This document shows positions 28,070 to 38,362 of a DNA stretch of 64,000 bases, piece after piece (positions within the stretch are counted from its first letter, which is position 1; each line of letters begins with the position of its first letter). The position numbers and the translations under genes are program-made. Under the pieces are notes generated by a model. That model was not told the origin of the DNA. It saw only the letters and a program-made list of their open reading frames with translations, and made no database searches. Source of the DNA: JBBQAA01 sp038276395. Lineage in GTDB: Bacteria; Actinomycetota; Thermoleophilia; Solirubrobacterales; Solirubrobacteraceae. Where the stretch lies: assembly GCA_038276395.1 (NCBI GenBank), contig JBBQAA010000068.1, positions 10,896 to 74,895 of the forward strand. The letters run 5' to 3'.

Positions 28070-29212
28070 GTGGCCGACGAACGCGCGCTGGCCGAGCGCC
28101 TCATCTCCTACGACACCTCGACGCCGGACGGGATCCGCGCGCTCGGCGGCTTCGTCAAGGGGTGGCTCGAGGCGCGGGACGTCCGCGTCTCCGAGCGGAC
28201 CTTCGGCGAGCTGCCGGTGATCGCGGGGGAGGTGGGTCCGCGAGGCGAGGACGGCGGGCCGCACATCCTCTTTCACGGCCACCTCGACGTCGTGCCCGGC
28301 CGCGCCGAGCAGTTCGCCCCCCGGATCGAGGGGGATCGCCTGATCGGCCGCGGCGCCTACGACATGAAGGGCGGCCTCGCGTGCATGCTCTGCGCGCTAC
28401 GGGACCTGGCCGAGACGACACGGGCGCGGGTGACGCTCGTCTGCGTGCCCGACGAGGAGTCCGAGGACATCGACGAGCGCTCGATCGACGAGCTCGTGGC
28501 CGGCGGCCTGCGCGCCGACTTCGCCATCACCGGCGAGCCCACCGACCTGCACATCGGCGTCCAGGCCAAGGGCGTCCTGGCCATGAGGGTCGAGGTCGCG
28601 GGGCGCGCCGCTCACGGCTCGACGCCCTGGCTCGGGGACAATGCGGTGCTGAAGGGCATCGACGTCTTCCGCCGCATCGAGTCGATGCCTTTCGCCCGGG
28701 AGTCCTCGGAGATGTTCGACCGCCCGTCGATCAACCTCGGGCGGATCCAGGGCGGCGACGCCGTCAACAAGGTCCCGGACCACTGCGAGATGTCGGTCGA
28801 CGTGCGCTTCCTGCCGGGGCAGGATCCGGGGGAGATCCTCGCCCAGGTGCGCCAGATGCCCGACGTCACTGTCACGCCGACCTTCGTGCGCCCGCCGGCG
28901 ATCGTCTCCCCGCGCGACCCCTACGTGCGCGCGCTGCGCCACGCGGCCGGGCGCGCCGGCGGCAGCGAGACGATGAGCGTCGGCCGCGACGGCGCCTCGG
29001 ACGCCATCGCCTTCCTACAGGCGGGCGTGCCCGCTGTCGAGTTCGGACCCCGCGGCGGAGGCCACCACGGGCCGGAGGAGTGGGTTTCGATCGAGTCCCT
29101 GGCCCGGTACCGCCGCACCCTCGTCGACTTCGTCCACGGCCTGCCCGACTGGCTCGAGCGCGAGCAGGGCGGCGGCGGCGAGCTGCGGGCGATCGAGGGC
29201 GGCCTCGCGTGA
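28070..29212 (+). CDS. M20 family peptidase/deacylase (DapE/ArgE-like)
   Basis: 380-residue metallopeptidase. Metal ligands are seen in FHGHLDVVPG, GRGAYDMKGGLA (bridging Asp), PDEESEDI (catalytic Glu-Glu) and FGPRGGGHHGPEE. The lid or dimerisation domain with AAHGSTPWLGDNA is inserted as usual. The family includes succinyl-diaminopimelate desuccinylase, acetylornithine deacetylase and peptidases; the sequence does not distinguish them. The start GTG 28070 immediately precedes the conserved N-terminus. The LCP gene overlaps its stop by 4 bases. Confidence 0.87.
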   Translation: MADERALAERLISYDTSTPDGIRALGGFVKGWLEARDVRVSERTFGELPVIAGEVGPRGEDGGPHILFHGHLDVVPGRAEQFAPRIEGDRLIGRGAYDMKGGLACMLCALRDLAETTRARVTLVCVPDEESEDIDERSIDELVAGGLRADFAITGEPTDLHIGVQAKGVLAMRVEVAGRAAHGSTPWLGDNAVLKGIDVFRRIESMPFARESSEMFDRPSINLGRIQGGDAVNKVPDHCEMSVDVRFLPGQDPGEILAQVRQMPDVTVTPTFVRPPAIVSPRDPYVRALRHAAGRAGGSETMSVGRDGASDAIAFLQAGVPAVEFGPRGGGHHGPEEWVSIESLARYRRTLVDFVHGLPDWLEREQGGGGELRAIEGGLA

Positions 29213-30759
29213 GCGTCCTCCCGCCCCGAGCCGCGGGCCCGCCGCGTGCCTCGTCCGGGATGGCGACGCGGTTCCTGGCCGCCGCCGTCACGGTCGCCGT
29301 CCTCGTCGGGGCCGCCGTCGCCACGGGCGTCCTGCTCCAGGTCAAGACCGTCGTCGCCTTCGTCAACGAGAGCCCGGCGATCCACACGTTGCAGATCACC
29401 TCGGCCGACGCCGGGTCGCCGCAGACGATCCTCGTGATCGGCTCGGACCGGCGCTTCGCGACCCGCAAGGACGTCCACAACGCGCGCTCGGACACGATCA
29501 TCCTCGTCCGGATGAATCCCAACGCCGAGGCGACGACGCTCATGTCGATCCCGCGCGACCTGAAGGTCCAGCTCCGGGCGGGTGGGGCGCCCGACAAGAT
29601 CAACGCCGCCTACTCGATCGGGGGCGCCCCGGCGACCGCGCGCGCGGTCAAGCGGCTGCTCTCGACGCCCGGCCACCCGTTCCAGATCAACCACATCGTC
29701 AACGTCAACTTCACCGGATTCAGCCAAGCCGTCAACGCGCTCGGCTGCGTCTACGCCGACATCGACCGCAACTACTTCAACGACAACAACCCGCCCGCCG
29801 GGGGCGGGCCGCCCTACGCGGTCATCTCGATCAAGCCGGGCTACCAGCACCTGTGCGGGCGCAAGGCGCTCTCCTACGTCCGCTTCCGCCACCTCGACAC
29901 CGACATCGTGCGCTCGGCCCGCCAGCAGGACTTCCTGCGCCAGGCCAAGCAGCAGTACGGGTCGACCGCGCTGCTCGACAATCGCTCGCGCCTCGGGCGG
30001 ATCTTCGGCCGCTACACCCAGAGCGACGCGGACCTCCACACGACGTCGGGCATCCTCAAGCTGCTGAACCTCGTCATCTTCGCGGGCAAGAAGCAGCCGA
30101 TCGAGGAGATCCACTTCCCGGCCGTCCTCGGCGCCGCGGACGACCCGTTCGTGACCGTCCAGCCCGGGCCCCTCCGGGTGGCCGTGCGGCGCTTCCTCAC
30201 CGGGGCCTCCGGGCACCCGAAGCCGGCGCGGCCGAGCCCCCGGGGCAGGCGCGGCGGCAGACGGCGCCGGGCGCACGGCCGGCAGGGCTTCGTCGCCTCG
30301 GTGCCCGGCCTGGCCGACGCGCACAGCGCGGGCGAGCAGCAGGGCGCCGTCGTCGGCGCCAAGGTCCGCTTCCCGGTGCTCTACCCGCGGGTCATCACCG
30401 CCGCCGGGACCTACCAGTCAGAGGGCGGCAACGTCTACCCGCGCGCCTACCGGATCAAGGACCGGGGGCGCTCCTACGGCGCCTACCGCCTGGTCGTCTC
30501 GGCTGGGCCGATCGGGGAGTACTACGGCATCGAGGGCACGGCCTGGCGCTTCCCGCCGCTGCTGCGCAGCCCGAGCGAGGTGCGGGTGGTGAACGGGCGC
30601 CGGTTGCTGCTGTTCTACGACGGCTCCCACCTGCGCTTCGTCGGCTATCGGACCCGCACGGCGGCCTACTGGGTGGCCAACACCCTCTCGGAGACGGCCG
30701 GCAACAAGCAGATGCTGGCGATGGCGGCGACGCTGCAACGCATCGGCAGCCACCGCTGA
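29209..30759 (+). CDS. LytR-CpsA-Psr (LCP) family protein
   Basis: 516-residue envelope protein. One N-terminal membrane helix (about residues 18-40) precedes the extracytoplasmic LCP domain: ILVIGSDRRF, NARSDTIILVRMNP, LMSIPRDLKV and LSYVRFRHLDTDIVR with the conserved Arg/Asp residues that bind polyprenyl-phosphate glycans. A C-terminal domain of about 150 residues follows a basic linker (GRRGGRRRRAHGRQ). LCP enzymes attach teichoic acid or arabinogalactan-type polymers to peptidoglycan. GTG 29209 overlaps the peptidase stop; ATG 29260 is an alternative. The sugar-nucleotide genes downstream fit the role. Confidence 0.88.
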   Translation: MSVLPPRAAGPPRASSGMATRFLAAAVTVAVLVGAAVATGVLLQVKTVVAFVNESPAIHTLQITSADAGSPQTILVIGSDRRFATRKDVHNARSDTIILVRMNPNAEATTLMSIPRDLKVQLRAGGAPDKINAAYSIGGAPATARAVKRLLSTPGHPFQINHIVNVNFTGFSQAVNALGCVYADIDRNYFNDNNPPAGGGPPYAVISIKPGYQHLCGRKALSYVRFRHLDTDIVRSARQQDFLRQAKQQYGSTALLDNRSRLGRIFGRYTQSDADLHTTSGILKLLNLVIFAGKKQPIEEIHFPAVLGAADDPFVTVQPGPLRVAVRRFLTGASGHPKPARPSPRGRRGGRRRRAHGRQGFVASVPGLADAHSAGEQQGAVVGAKVRFPVLYPRVITAAGTYQSEGGNVYPRAYRIKDRGRSYGAYRLVVSAGPIGEYYGIEGTAWRFPPLLRSPSEVRVVNGRRLLLFYDGSHLRFVGYRTRTAAYWVANTLSETAGNKQMLAMAATLQRIGSHR

Positions 30760-30796
30760 ACCGGCGCCTCCGGCCTCCTACCCTTCGGCGCCTTCC

Positions 30797-32101
30797 ATGA
30801 GCGAGCAGCGTGAACCCATCGCGGTCATCGGCACGGGCTACGTCGGCCTCGTGACGGCCGCGGGCTTCGCCGCGCTCGGCTCCGAGGTCTGGTGCGTCGA
30901 CATCGACGCGGAGAAGATCGCGCGGCTGCGGGCGGGGGAGATCCCGATCTACGAGCCGGGGCTCAAGGCGCTCGTGGCCGCCCACCGCGAGCGCCTGCAC
31001 TTCGACACCGAGCTCGGGCCGGCGCTCGCCCACGCGCGGCTCCTGTTCGTGGCGGTGGGCACGCCGCCGACCTACTCGGGGGACGCCGACCTCTCGGCCG
31101 TCCACGCCGTCGTCGACGCGCTGCCGGCCGAGCCGGGCGCGGAGCCGCGGGCGCTCGTCATGAAGTCGACGGTGCCGGTGGGGACGGGGGAGGCGATCCG
31201 CCGCCGCTTCGCCGAGCACGGCGGGGAGGGCTTCGCCTACGTCTCCTGTCCGGAGTTCCTGCGCGAGGGCAGCGCCGTGCGCGACTTCGACTCCCCCGAC
31301 CGCGTGGTGATCGGGGACGAGGGCGGCTGGGCGGGCGACGCCGTGGCCGCGCTCTACGCGCCGCTCGACGCGCCGCTGCTGCGCACCGACATCGCCTCGG
31401 CGGAGATGATCAAGCTCGCCTCCAACGCGTTCCTGGCCACCAAGATCTCCTTCATCAACGAGATCGCCGTCGTGTGCGAGGAGGTCGGCGCCGACGTGCG
31501 CGAGGTCGCGCGCGGGATGGGGACGGACTCGCGCATCGGCCCGCGCTTCCTGAACGCGGGGATCGGCTGGGGCGGCTCGTGCTTTGGCAAGGACGTCACC
31601 TCGCTGAAGAAGCTCGCGGCCAATACGGGCTACCAGTTCCAGCTCCTGAACGCCTCGCTCGAGGTCAACGAGCTGCAGAAGCGTCGCGTCGTGGCCAAGC
31701 TGCATAAGCACCTGGGCCCGCTCGCTGGCCTCCGGGTGGCGCTCCTCGGGCTCGCGTTCAAGCCGGACACCGACGACATGCGCGACGCCGCCTCGCTCGT
31801 GCTCACGGCGCGGATGCAGGCCGACGGCACGCGGGTGGCGGCCTACGACCCGGTGGCGATGCCCGCGGCGCGACGGCTGCTCACGGGCGTCGAGTTCGCC
31901 CCCTCGGCGCTGGCGGCGGCGGCGGGCGCCGACGCCGCGGTGCTCGTCACCGAGTGGGCGGAGTTCGGAGAGCTCGACTTCGGCGCCCTGGCCGAGGCGA
32001 TGGCGGGCACGCTCGTCGTGGACGGCCGCAACTTCCTCGACCCCGGCGCCGTCCGCGCCGCCGGCCTCGTCTACGAGGGCGTGGGCCGGGAGGTGGGCTA
32101 G
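30797..32101 (+). CDS. ugd: UDP-glucose 6-dehydrogenase family protein
   Basis: 434-residue NAD-dependent sugar-nucleotide dehydrogenase. The N-terminal Rossmann motif is VIGTGYVGLVTAAGFA, followed by the family-specific IPIYEPGL. The catalytic Cys is in GWGGSCFGKDVTSL, and the C-terminal UDP-binding domain contains LGLAFKPDTDDMRDA. It oxidises UDP-glucose to UDP-glucuronate; related GDP-mannose or UDP-ManNAc dehydrogenases share the fold but the motifs here are closest to UDP-glucose enzymes. It is followed after 4 bases by a nucleotidyltransferase. Confidence 0.9.
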   Translation: MSEQREPIAVIGTGYVGLVTAAGFAALGSEVWCVDIDAEKIARLRAGEIPIYEPGLKALVAAHRERLHFDTELGPALAHARLLFVAVGTPPTYSGDADLSAVHAVVDALPAEPGAEPRALVMKSTVPVGTGEAIRRRFAEHGGEGFAYVSCPEFLREGSAVRDFDSPDRVVIGDEGGWAGDAVAALYAPLDAPLLRTDIASAEMIKLASNAFLATKISFINEIAVVCEEVGADVREVARGMGTDSRIGPRFLNAGIGWGGSCFGKDVTSLKKLAANTGYQFQLLNASLEVNELQKRRVVAKLHKHLGPLAGLRVALLGLAFKPDTDDMRDAASLVLTARMQADGTRVAAYDPVAMPAARRLLTGVEFAPSALAAAAGADAAVLVTEWAEFGELDFGALAEAMAGTLVVDGRNFLDPGAVRAAGLVYEGVGREVG

Positions 32102-32105
32102 CGAT

Positions 32106-33125
32106 ATGCAGGCGCTCGTGCTCGCGGGCGGGGAGGGGACGCGCCTGCGCCCGCTGACCTCGACGATGCCGAAGCCGGTCGTGCCGCTCGTCGACCGGCC
32201 CTTCCTCGGCTTCATGCTCGCCTGGCTCCGCCGTCACGGCGTCGATCGCGTCGTCCTGTCCTGTGGCTATCTCGCCTCGGGCGTCTCGAGCGTCCTGCGC
32301 GACGGCGCGGAGTTCGGGATCAGCCTCGAGTACGTGGAGGAGCCCGAGCCGCTCGGCACGGGCGGCGCGATCAAGTACGCCGCCGACCGGCTCGACGAGC
32401 GCTTCCTGTGCCTGAACGGGGACGTCCTCACCGACATGGACCTGACCGCGCAGCTCGGCCGTCACGAGGCGATGGGGGCGCGGGCGACGCTCGCGCTCAT
32501 CCCCGTCGACGACCCCTCCGCCTACGGGCTCGTGCGGGCGGGGGAGGACGGCCGGGTCGCCGCCTTCCTGGAGAAGCCGGAGCCGCAGGAGATCGACACG
32601 AACCTCGTCAACGCGGGCGCCTACGTGCTCGAGCGGAGCGTGCTCGACGTGATGCCCCCGTCGGGGCCGTGCTCGATCGAGCGTGACGTCTTCCCGAAGC
32701 TCATCGGGGACGGGCTCGCGGCCTACGCCCACGAGGCCTACTGGCTCGACATCGGGACCCCGCAGCGCTACCTGGAGGGAACCTGGGCGATCCTCGAGGG
32801 GGAGGTGGAGGCTCCGGAGGTCGCGCGGATCGGTGTGGGGGTCGAGGTCGCCGGGGACGCCGAGGTGGGTGAGCGGGTCGTGCTCGGGGCGGGCGCGCGT
32901 GTCGGCGCGCGCTCGGTGGTGCAGGAGTCGGTCGTGCTGCGAGGGGGCCGCGTGGGGGCCGACTGCCGCCTCGAGCGCTGCATCCTTGCGCCGGGGGTGC
33001 GCGTCGGCGACGGCGCGCGGGTCGAGCCGGGCGCGGTTCTCGGTGCCGAGGCGCGGGTCGCGCCCGGGGCGCTCGTGGCCGCGGGCGCGCGGGTCGCGCC
33101 GGGCGCCGAGGTTCCGGCGGGGTGA
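32106..33125 (+). CDS. Sugar-1-phosphate nucleotidyltransferase (ManC/RmlA-type)
   Basis: 339-residue enzyme with the nucleotidyltransferase signature LVLAGGEGTRLRPLT and PKPVVPLVDRPFL, a LNGDVLTDMD metal site, and a C-terminal left-handed beta-helix of hexapeptide repeats (VVLGAGARVGARSVVQESV and further GARVxPGA repeats). This architecture is typical of mannose-1-phosphate guanylyltransferases and glucose-1-phosphate transferases of actinobacteria. The product would feed wall glycan or glycolipid synthesis. Its stop overlaps the GTG of the isomerase gene. Confidence 0.88.
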   Translation: MQALVLAGGEGTRLRPLTSTMPKPVVPLVDRPFLGFMLAWLRRHGVDRVVLSCGYLASGVSSVLRDGAEFGISLEYVEEPEPLGTGGAIKYAADRLDERFLCLNGDVLTDMDLTAQLGRHEAMGARATLALIPVDDPSAYGLVRAGEDGRVAAFLEKPEPQEIDTNLVNAGAYVLERSVLDVMPPSGPCSIERDVFPKLIGDGLAAYAHEAYWLDIGTPQRYLEGTWAILEGEVEAPEVARIGVGVEVAGDAEVGERVVLGAGARVGARSVVQESVVLRGGRVGADCRLERCILAPGVRVGDGARVEPGAVLGAEARVAPGALVAAGARVAPGAEVPAG

Positions 33126-34069
33126 GCGCGGCCGGGCCCGAGGACGCCCGGGAGCTGCCCGACCACCTCCGGGACGCGCTGTGGCGGGCGGAGTCGGTGC
33201 AGCTCGCGCGTCGTGATTCGCCGGGTGGGCTCGTGGTGGTCGGCGGCGGCGAGGCCGGGCTTGCCGGTCCGCTCGCGGTCGCCGCGCTCGGGGACCGCGC
33301 CACGCGGCCGATCGTCGTCGTGGCGCCCCCGGCGGCGTCGGCGGAGAGCGCCGTGCTCCTGCTGTCCTATTCGGGGGAGGACGAGGAGGCCCTCAGCGCC
33401 TACGCGGAGGCGGGCGCCCGCGGCGCCCGGCGCGTGGTCGCCACGGCCGGCGGCCGCCTCGCCGCGGCGGCCCGCGCCGACGGGGTTCCGGTGATTCCAC
33501 TCCCCGCCGCGCTCAGCCCGGGCGCGGCGACGGTGTACTTCATGGTCGCGGTGCTGGCGGTGGCCGCCGCGTGCGGCGCGGCTCCGGATGCCGCGGCGGA
33601 GGTCGAGGCCGCAGCGGGGTTGTCGGAGCGGCTGCTCGCCGCCTGGAGCGCCGGCGGCTCCGAGGCTTCGCTGCCGCGCTCAATCGCCGAGGATCTGGCG
33701 GAGCACGACACCGCGGTGATCCTCGGTGAGGGTCTCGCCACGCCCGCGGCCGAGCGCTGGGCTCGTCAGCTCCGGGGGATCGCCGGACGGACCGCCTTCG
33801 CCGGCCAGCCGGATCTCACCGCCGACTTCACGGCGGTGCTCTTGCACGAGGAAGCGGAGTCCGGCGCGGCCGCGCGGGAGCGAAGCCGGCCGATCCTGGA
33901 CGCCCTCGGCCTCCAGGCGGAGACGATCGTTGGGCGTTGCGCCCGCGGCGAGACCCGCACCGAGCGCCTGCTCTCCCTCGTCCTGCTCGGCGACCTCGTC
34001 GCGCTCGCGCTCGCTGAGCCGAGTTCGTCCCGGATCCATTCGGAAGGCGAGGGGATCGGGGACGGCTAG
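33122..34069 (+). CDS. Bifunctional phosphoglucose/phosphomannose isomerase-like SIS protein
   Basis: 315-residue protein with two SIS-type sugar-isomerase halves. LLLSYSGEDEEALSAY in the first half is the phosphosugar-binding Ser-rich loop, and the C-terminal half ends in a TERLLSLVLLGDLVALALAE helix as in PGI/PMI enzymes of archaea and actinobacteria. It would interconvert glucose-6-P, fructose-6-P and mannose-6-P, supplying the preceding nucleotidyltransferase. The GTG start overlaps that gene. Confidence 0.78.
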   Translation: MSAAGPEDARELPDHLRDALWRAESVQLARRDSPGGLVVVGGGEAGLAGPLAVAALGDRATRPIVVVAPPAASAESAVLLLSYSGEDEEALSAYAEAGARGARRVVATAGGRLAAAARADGVPVIPLPAALSPGAATVYFMVAVLAVAAACGAAPDAAAEVEAAAGLSERLLAAWSAGGSEASLPRSIAEDLAEHDTAVILGEGLATPAAERWARQLRGIAGRTAFAGQPDLTADFTAVLLHEEAESGAAARERSRPILDALGLQAETIVGRCARGETRTERLLSLVLLGDLVALALAEPSSSRIHSEGEGIGDG

Positions 34070-34307
34070 CTCGCGGCGCCGGCGGTCTCCGCGACCGCCG
34101 TCCGGTTGGGAAGAGGGGGTGCACCGGCGTCGCTTTGTCGCCCGCGCGACCTGAGGAGACGCCAATACCACGAAACGGTTGCGGGGCGATCGTTTCGTCG
34201 ACCTGGCCGCCGGGATGCGCGCGTCGTCGACAAACCGACGCCCCAGGAGACCACCGCGGCGGAAACGCCTCCCCCTCCTCGCTCCCTCCCGGCCCGTCCT
34301 GTCCCAA

Positions 34308-34333
34308 AACCTTGACACGCCCGTGGTAAGGTT
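34308..34333 (+). promoter_or_regulatory. Inverted repeat operator before merR-type gene
   Basis: Within the 276-base gap before the regulator lies an imperfect inverted repeat AACCTTGACAC-4-GTGGTAAGGTT (9 of 11 pairs match), ending 12 bases before the ATG. MerR-family proteins bind such dyads over their promoters. TTGACA and TAAGGT inside the arms resemble -35 and -10 boxes but are only 9 bases apart, so they cannot be a normal promoter pair. No known SAM or SAH riboswitch was recognised elsewhere in the gap. Confidence 0.5.
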
Positions 34334-34345
34334 CGCCCCCATCGT

Positions 34346-34695
34346 ATGGAGGCCCTGACGATCCAAGAGGCGGCGGAGACGACGGGGTGGTCGCCCCGGA
34401 TGCTCCGCTACATCGAGCGCGCCGGGCTCGTCGAGCCGCGGCGCTCGGCCTCCGGCTACCGCCTCTACGGCCCCGGAGAGCTGCAGCGGCTCCGCACGCT
34501 CGGGGGGCTCGTGCGCGGGTTCGGGATGGGCCTCTCCGACGTCGGATTCGCCCAGCGCCTGCGCGGCGATGCAGATCTGCGCGCGGCGGTGGAGTCCTGG
34601 CTCGACGCCGAGCCGCGGCGCCCGCAGGAGGTCCCGCCCGCCGACTGGCTGCGCTGGGAGCAGGAAAAGCACGAGAAGCTTCTACTGGAGATGAC

Positions 34696-34699
<4 letters not shown>
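34346..34699 (+). CDS. MerR-family transcriptional regulator
   Basis: 117-residue regulator: winged helix-turn-helix (TIQEAAETTGWSPRMLRYIERAGL, with YRLYGPGELQRL) and a short C-terminal helix. There are no metal-binding cysteines in the C-terminal part, so it is not a classical metal sensor. Its stop overlaps the ahcY start (ATGA), so it is co-expressed with the methyl-cycle genes and probably regulates them. The last residues (WLRWEQEKHEKLL) are a charged helix that may dimerise. Confidence 0.85.
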
Positions 34700-36141
<1,442 letters not shown>

Positions 36142-36202
36142 CCCCGCGGCTCCGGGCTCGGCCGGCGCGGGCGCGGCCCGTATCGGCTGGGCCGAGAGCC
36201 AG

Positions 36203-37354
36203 ATGCCGGTGCTCCGCTCGATCCGCGCGCGCTGGGAGGAGCGCCGCCCGCTCGCCGGCGTCGCCGTCGCCGCCTGCCTGCACGTGACGCCCGAGACGGC
36301 GGTGCTCGTCGGCGCGCTCGTGGGCGGGGGCGCGCGCGTCGCGCTGTGCGCGGCCAACCCGCTCTCCACCCAGGACGACGTCGTCGGCGCGCTCTCCGCC
36401 GAGCCGGAAGTCGCCGTGCGCGCCGCGCGCGGGGAGGGCCCCGAGGCCTACGCCGCCCACGTCGCCGAGCTGGCCGCGGGAGCGCCCGACGTCGTCCTCG
36501 ACGACGGGGCCGACCTGCTGCTCGCCTGCGCGGAGCGCGGCGGCGCCCGGGGCGGCACCGAGGAGACGACGACCGGGCTGCTGCGCCTGCGCCGCGCCCC
36601 GCCGCCCTTCCCCGTCCTCGCCGTCAACGAGGCGCGCACCGAGCGCACCGCCAACGACCGCCACGGCACGGGCCAGTCGGCGCTCGACGGGATCCTCCGC
36701 GCCACGAACCTGCTGCTCGCCGGGCACACGCTCGTCGTGCTCGGCTACGGCTGGGCGGGGCAGGGGATCGCCCAGCGCGCGCGGGGCGCGGGTGCGGCGG
36801 TCATCGTCTGCGAGGTCGAGCCCGGGCGTGCGCTGGAGGCGCGTATGGAGGGCTACGAGGTCATGCCCGCGCTGGCCGCCGCCGCGCGCGGCGACCTGTT
36901 CGTCACGGTCACGGGCTCGCGCGGCGTGCTGCGCGCCGAGCACTTCGCCCGCATGAAGGACGGCGCCGTGCTCGCCAACGCCGGCCACTTCGACGTCGAG
37001 ATCGACCTCGACGCGCTGCTCGTCGCCGCCGAGGGGCCCCCGCGCGCCGTCCGGCCGCTCGTGCAGGAGTACCGCGTGGCGGGCGGCCGCCGCCTGAACC
37101 TGCTGGCCGCGGGCCGGGTCGTCAACCTGGCGGCCGCCGAGGGCCATCCCGCCGCGGTCATGGACGTCTCCTTCGCGCTGCAGGCGCTCTGCGTGGAGCA
37201 TCTCGTCACGGGGGAGGGAGCCCTCGCGCCGGGGGTCGGGCCGGTGCCCGACGCGCTCGACGCCGAGGTCGCGCGGCTGAAGCTCGGCGCGCTGGGGGTC
37301 GAGATCGACTCGCTGTCCGAGGAGCAGATGCGCTACCTCCGGGCCTGGACCTGA
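36203..37354 (+). CDS. S-adenosylhomocysteine hydrolase-like paralog lacking catalytic residues
   Basis: 383-residue homolog of AhcY. It keeps GGTEETTTGLLRL, the NAD-binding GYGWAGQG loop and the C-terminal NLAAAEGHPAAVMDVSF. In the active-site stretch NEARTERTANDRHGT, however, the catalytic Lys is Glu147 and the catalytic Asp is Asn151. The short form and RHGTGQS resemble archaeal or Thermotoga-type enzymes. Conserved sequence (ARIGWAESQ) continues about eight codons upstream of ATG 36203, where no start codon exists before a stop. The true start or a small indel is thus unresolved. Function may be SAH or NAD binding, or another hydrolase. Confidence 0.78.
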   Translation: MPVLRSIRARWEERRPLAGVAVAACLHVTPETAVLVGALVGGGARVALCAANPLSTQDDVVGALSAEPEVAVRAARGEGPEAYAAHVAELAAGAPDVVLDDGADLLLACAERGGARGGTEETTTGLLRLRRAPPPFPVLAVNEARTERTANDRHGTGQSALDGILRATNLLLAGHTLVVLGYGWAGQGIAQRARGAGAAVIVCEVEPGRALEARMEGYEVMPALAAAARGDLFVTVTGSRGVLRAEHFARMKDGAVLANAGHFDVEIDLDALLVAAEGPPRAVRPLVQEYRVAGGRRLNLLAAGRVVNLAAAEGHPAAVMDVSFALQALCVEHLVTGEGALAPGVGPVPDALDAEVARLKLGALGVEIDSLSEEQMRYLRAWT

Positions 37355-37369
37355 CCTAACATCCGCTCG

Positions 37370-38362
37370 ATGGAGCTGCAGCTCGACTACTTCGAGCAGG
37401 TCACGGTGTCACCGGAGCTGACGCTGCTGCGGATCGGGGGCGAGTGGGAGGACGGCTTTCCCACGGCCCACCCGGTCCTCATCGTCGTCAACGGCTCCGA
37501 ACGCCGCGACGTAGCCGCGCTGCCGAGCGGCGCGGGCGACGATCTCACCGAGGAGTGGCACGCGGCCTTCGGCGTTCCCGCCGGCGCGGTGCGTCGGGAC
37601 ACCCTCTACCGGCTCGACGTGGGGCGCGAGATCCCGCTGCCCGTACCCGCGCATCGCGCGGCCGCGCCCGCCGAGCCGGCGCTGGTCGAGCCGCGCCCCG
37701 AGGCCGCCGCGATCGAAGAGCCGGCCGCGGCGGAGCCCGCCGCGGTGCGGAGCGAGGCGCCCGAGAGCGAGAGGCCGGCGCCCCCCGCCGCGCCCGTCCC
37801 CGCGCGACGCGCCGAGCCGATCAGCGTCGCCCACGACGAGCCCCTCCCGCCGGCGCGGGCGGCCTTCCGCCGGCTGCTCGGCTTCCTCTTCGCCGCGCTC
37901 GTGATCGGTCTCGCCGGGGCCTGGATCGCCGGGGCGTTCTCCCGCCACGGGGGCGGCGGCGCCGACACGACCCCCCAGACCACGGCGACCGCGCTGCGCC
38001 CGCGCACGAGCCCGCGCGCCGGCGTCGTGCCGGTCGCGCTCACCCCGCTGCCGGGGATCGGCTCCGGCGCCGCGGTCGCCGCGCGCCTGCGCGGCGACCG
38101 CCTGACGCTCGACCTACGCGGGCTCGGTGCCGGCGTCTTCCAGGTCTGGGCGTACAACTCCATACTCGACTCGGTGCCGCTCGGCGCGTCGTTCCGCGGC
38201 CCGGCGCGCACGGTCGCGGTGCGCGTGCCGGCCGGGAACGGCTACCGCTACATCGATGTCTCCCGCGAGGGGGACGAGAACCCCGGCCACAGCGGCCGGA
38301 GCGTCGTCCGCGTGGCGATCGCGGCGCTCAGGAGAAGCGCAGCTTCAGTCCCGGGAGGATGA
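37370..38362 (+). CDS. Single-span membrane protein with anti-sigma-like C-terminal domain
   Basis: 330-residue protein. Residues 1-85 form a small cytoplasmic domain (LQLDYFEQVTVSPELTLLRIGG), followed by a long Pro/Ala/Glu-rich linker, one membrane helix near residues 165-187, and an extracytoplasmic domain. The last part contains LTLDLRGLGAGVFQVWAYN and a YIDVSREGDENPGHSG end that recalls the C-terminal domain of RskA-type anti-sigma factors. No zinc-binding anti-sigma N-terminus is seen. Its last 35 bases overlap the convergent LysM gene. Confidence 0.6.
   Translation: MELQLDYFEQVTVSPELTLLRIGGEWEDGFPTAHPVLIVVNGSERRDVAALPSGAGDDLTEEWHAAFGVPAGAVRRDTLYRLDVGREIPLPVPAHRAAAPAEPALVEPRPEAAAIEEPAAAEPAAVRSEAPESERPAPPAAPVPARRAEPISVAHDEPLPPARAAFRRLLGFLFAALVIGLAGAWIAGAFSRHGGGGADTTPQTTATALRPRTSPRAGVVPVALTPLPGIGSGAAVAARLRGDRLTLDLRGLGAGVFQVWAYNSILDSVPLGASFRGPARTVAVRVPAGNGYRYIDVSREGDENPGHSGRSVVRVAIAALRRSAASVPGG

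Noticed and set aside
29209..30324. Long minus-strand frame opposite the LCP gene
   Set aside because: Composition is that of a reverse complement of a GC-rich gene; no motif recognised.
34070..34345. Possible SAM or SAH riboswitch upstream of the ahcY operon
   Set aside because: I found no conserved core of SAM-I, SAM-II, SAM-IV or SAH classes; only weak stems such as CGAAACG/CGTTTCG were visible, and the MerR dyad explains regulation better.
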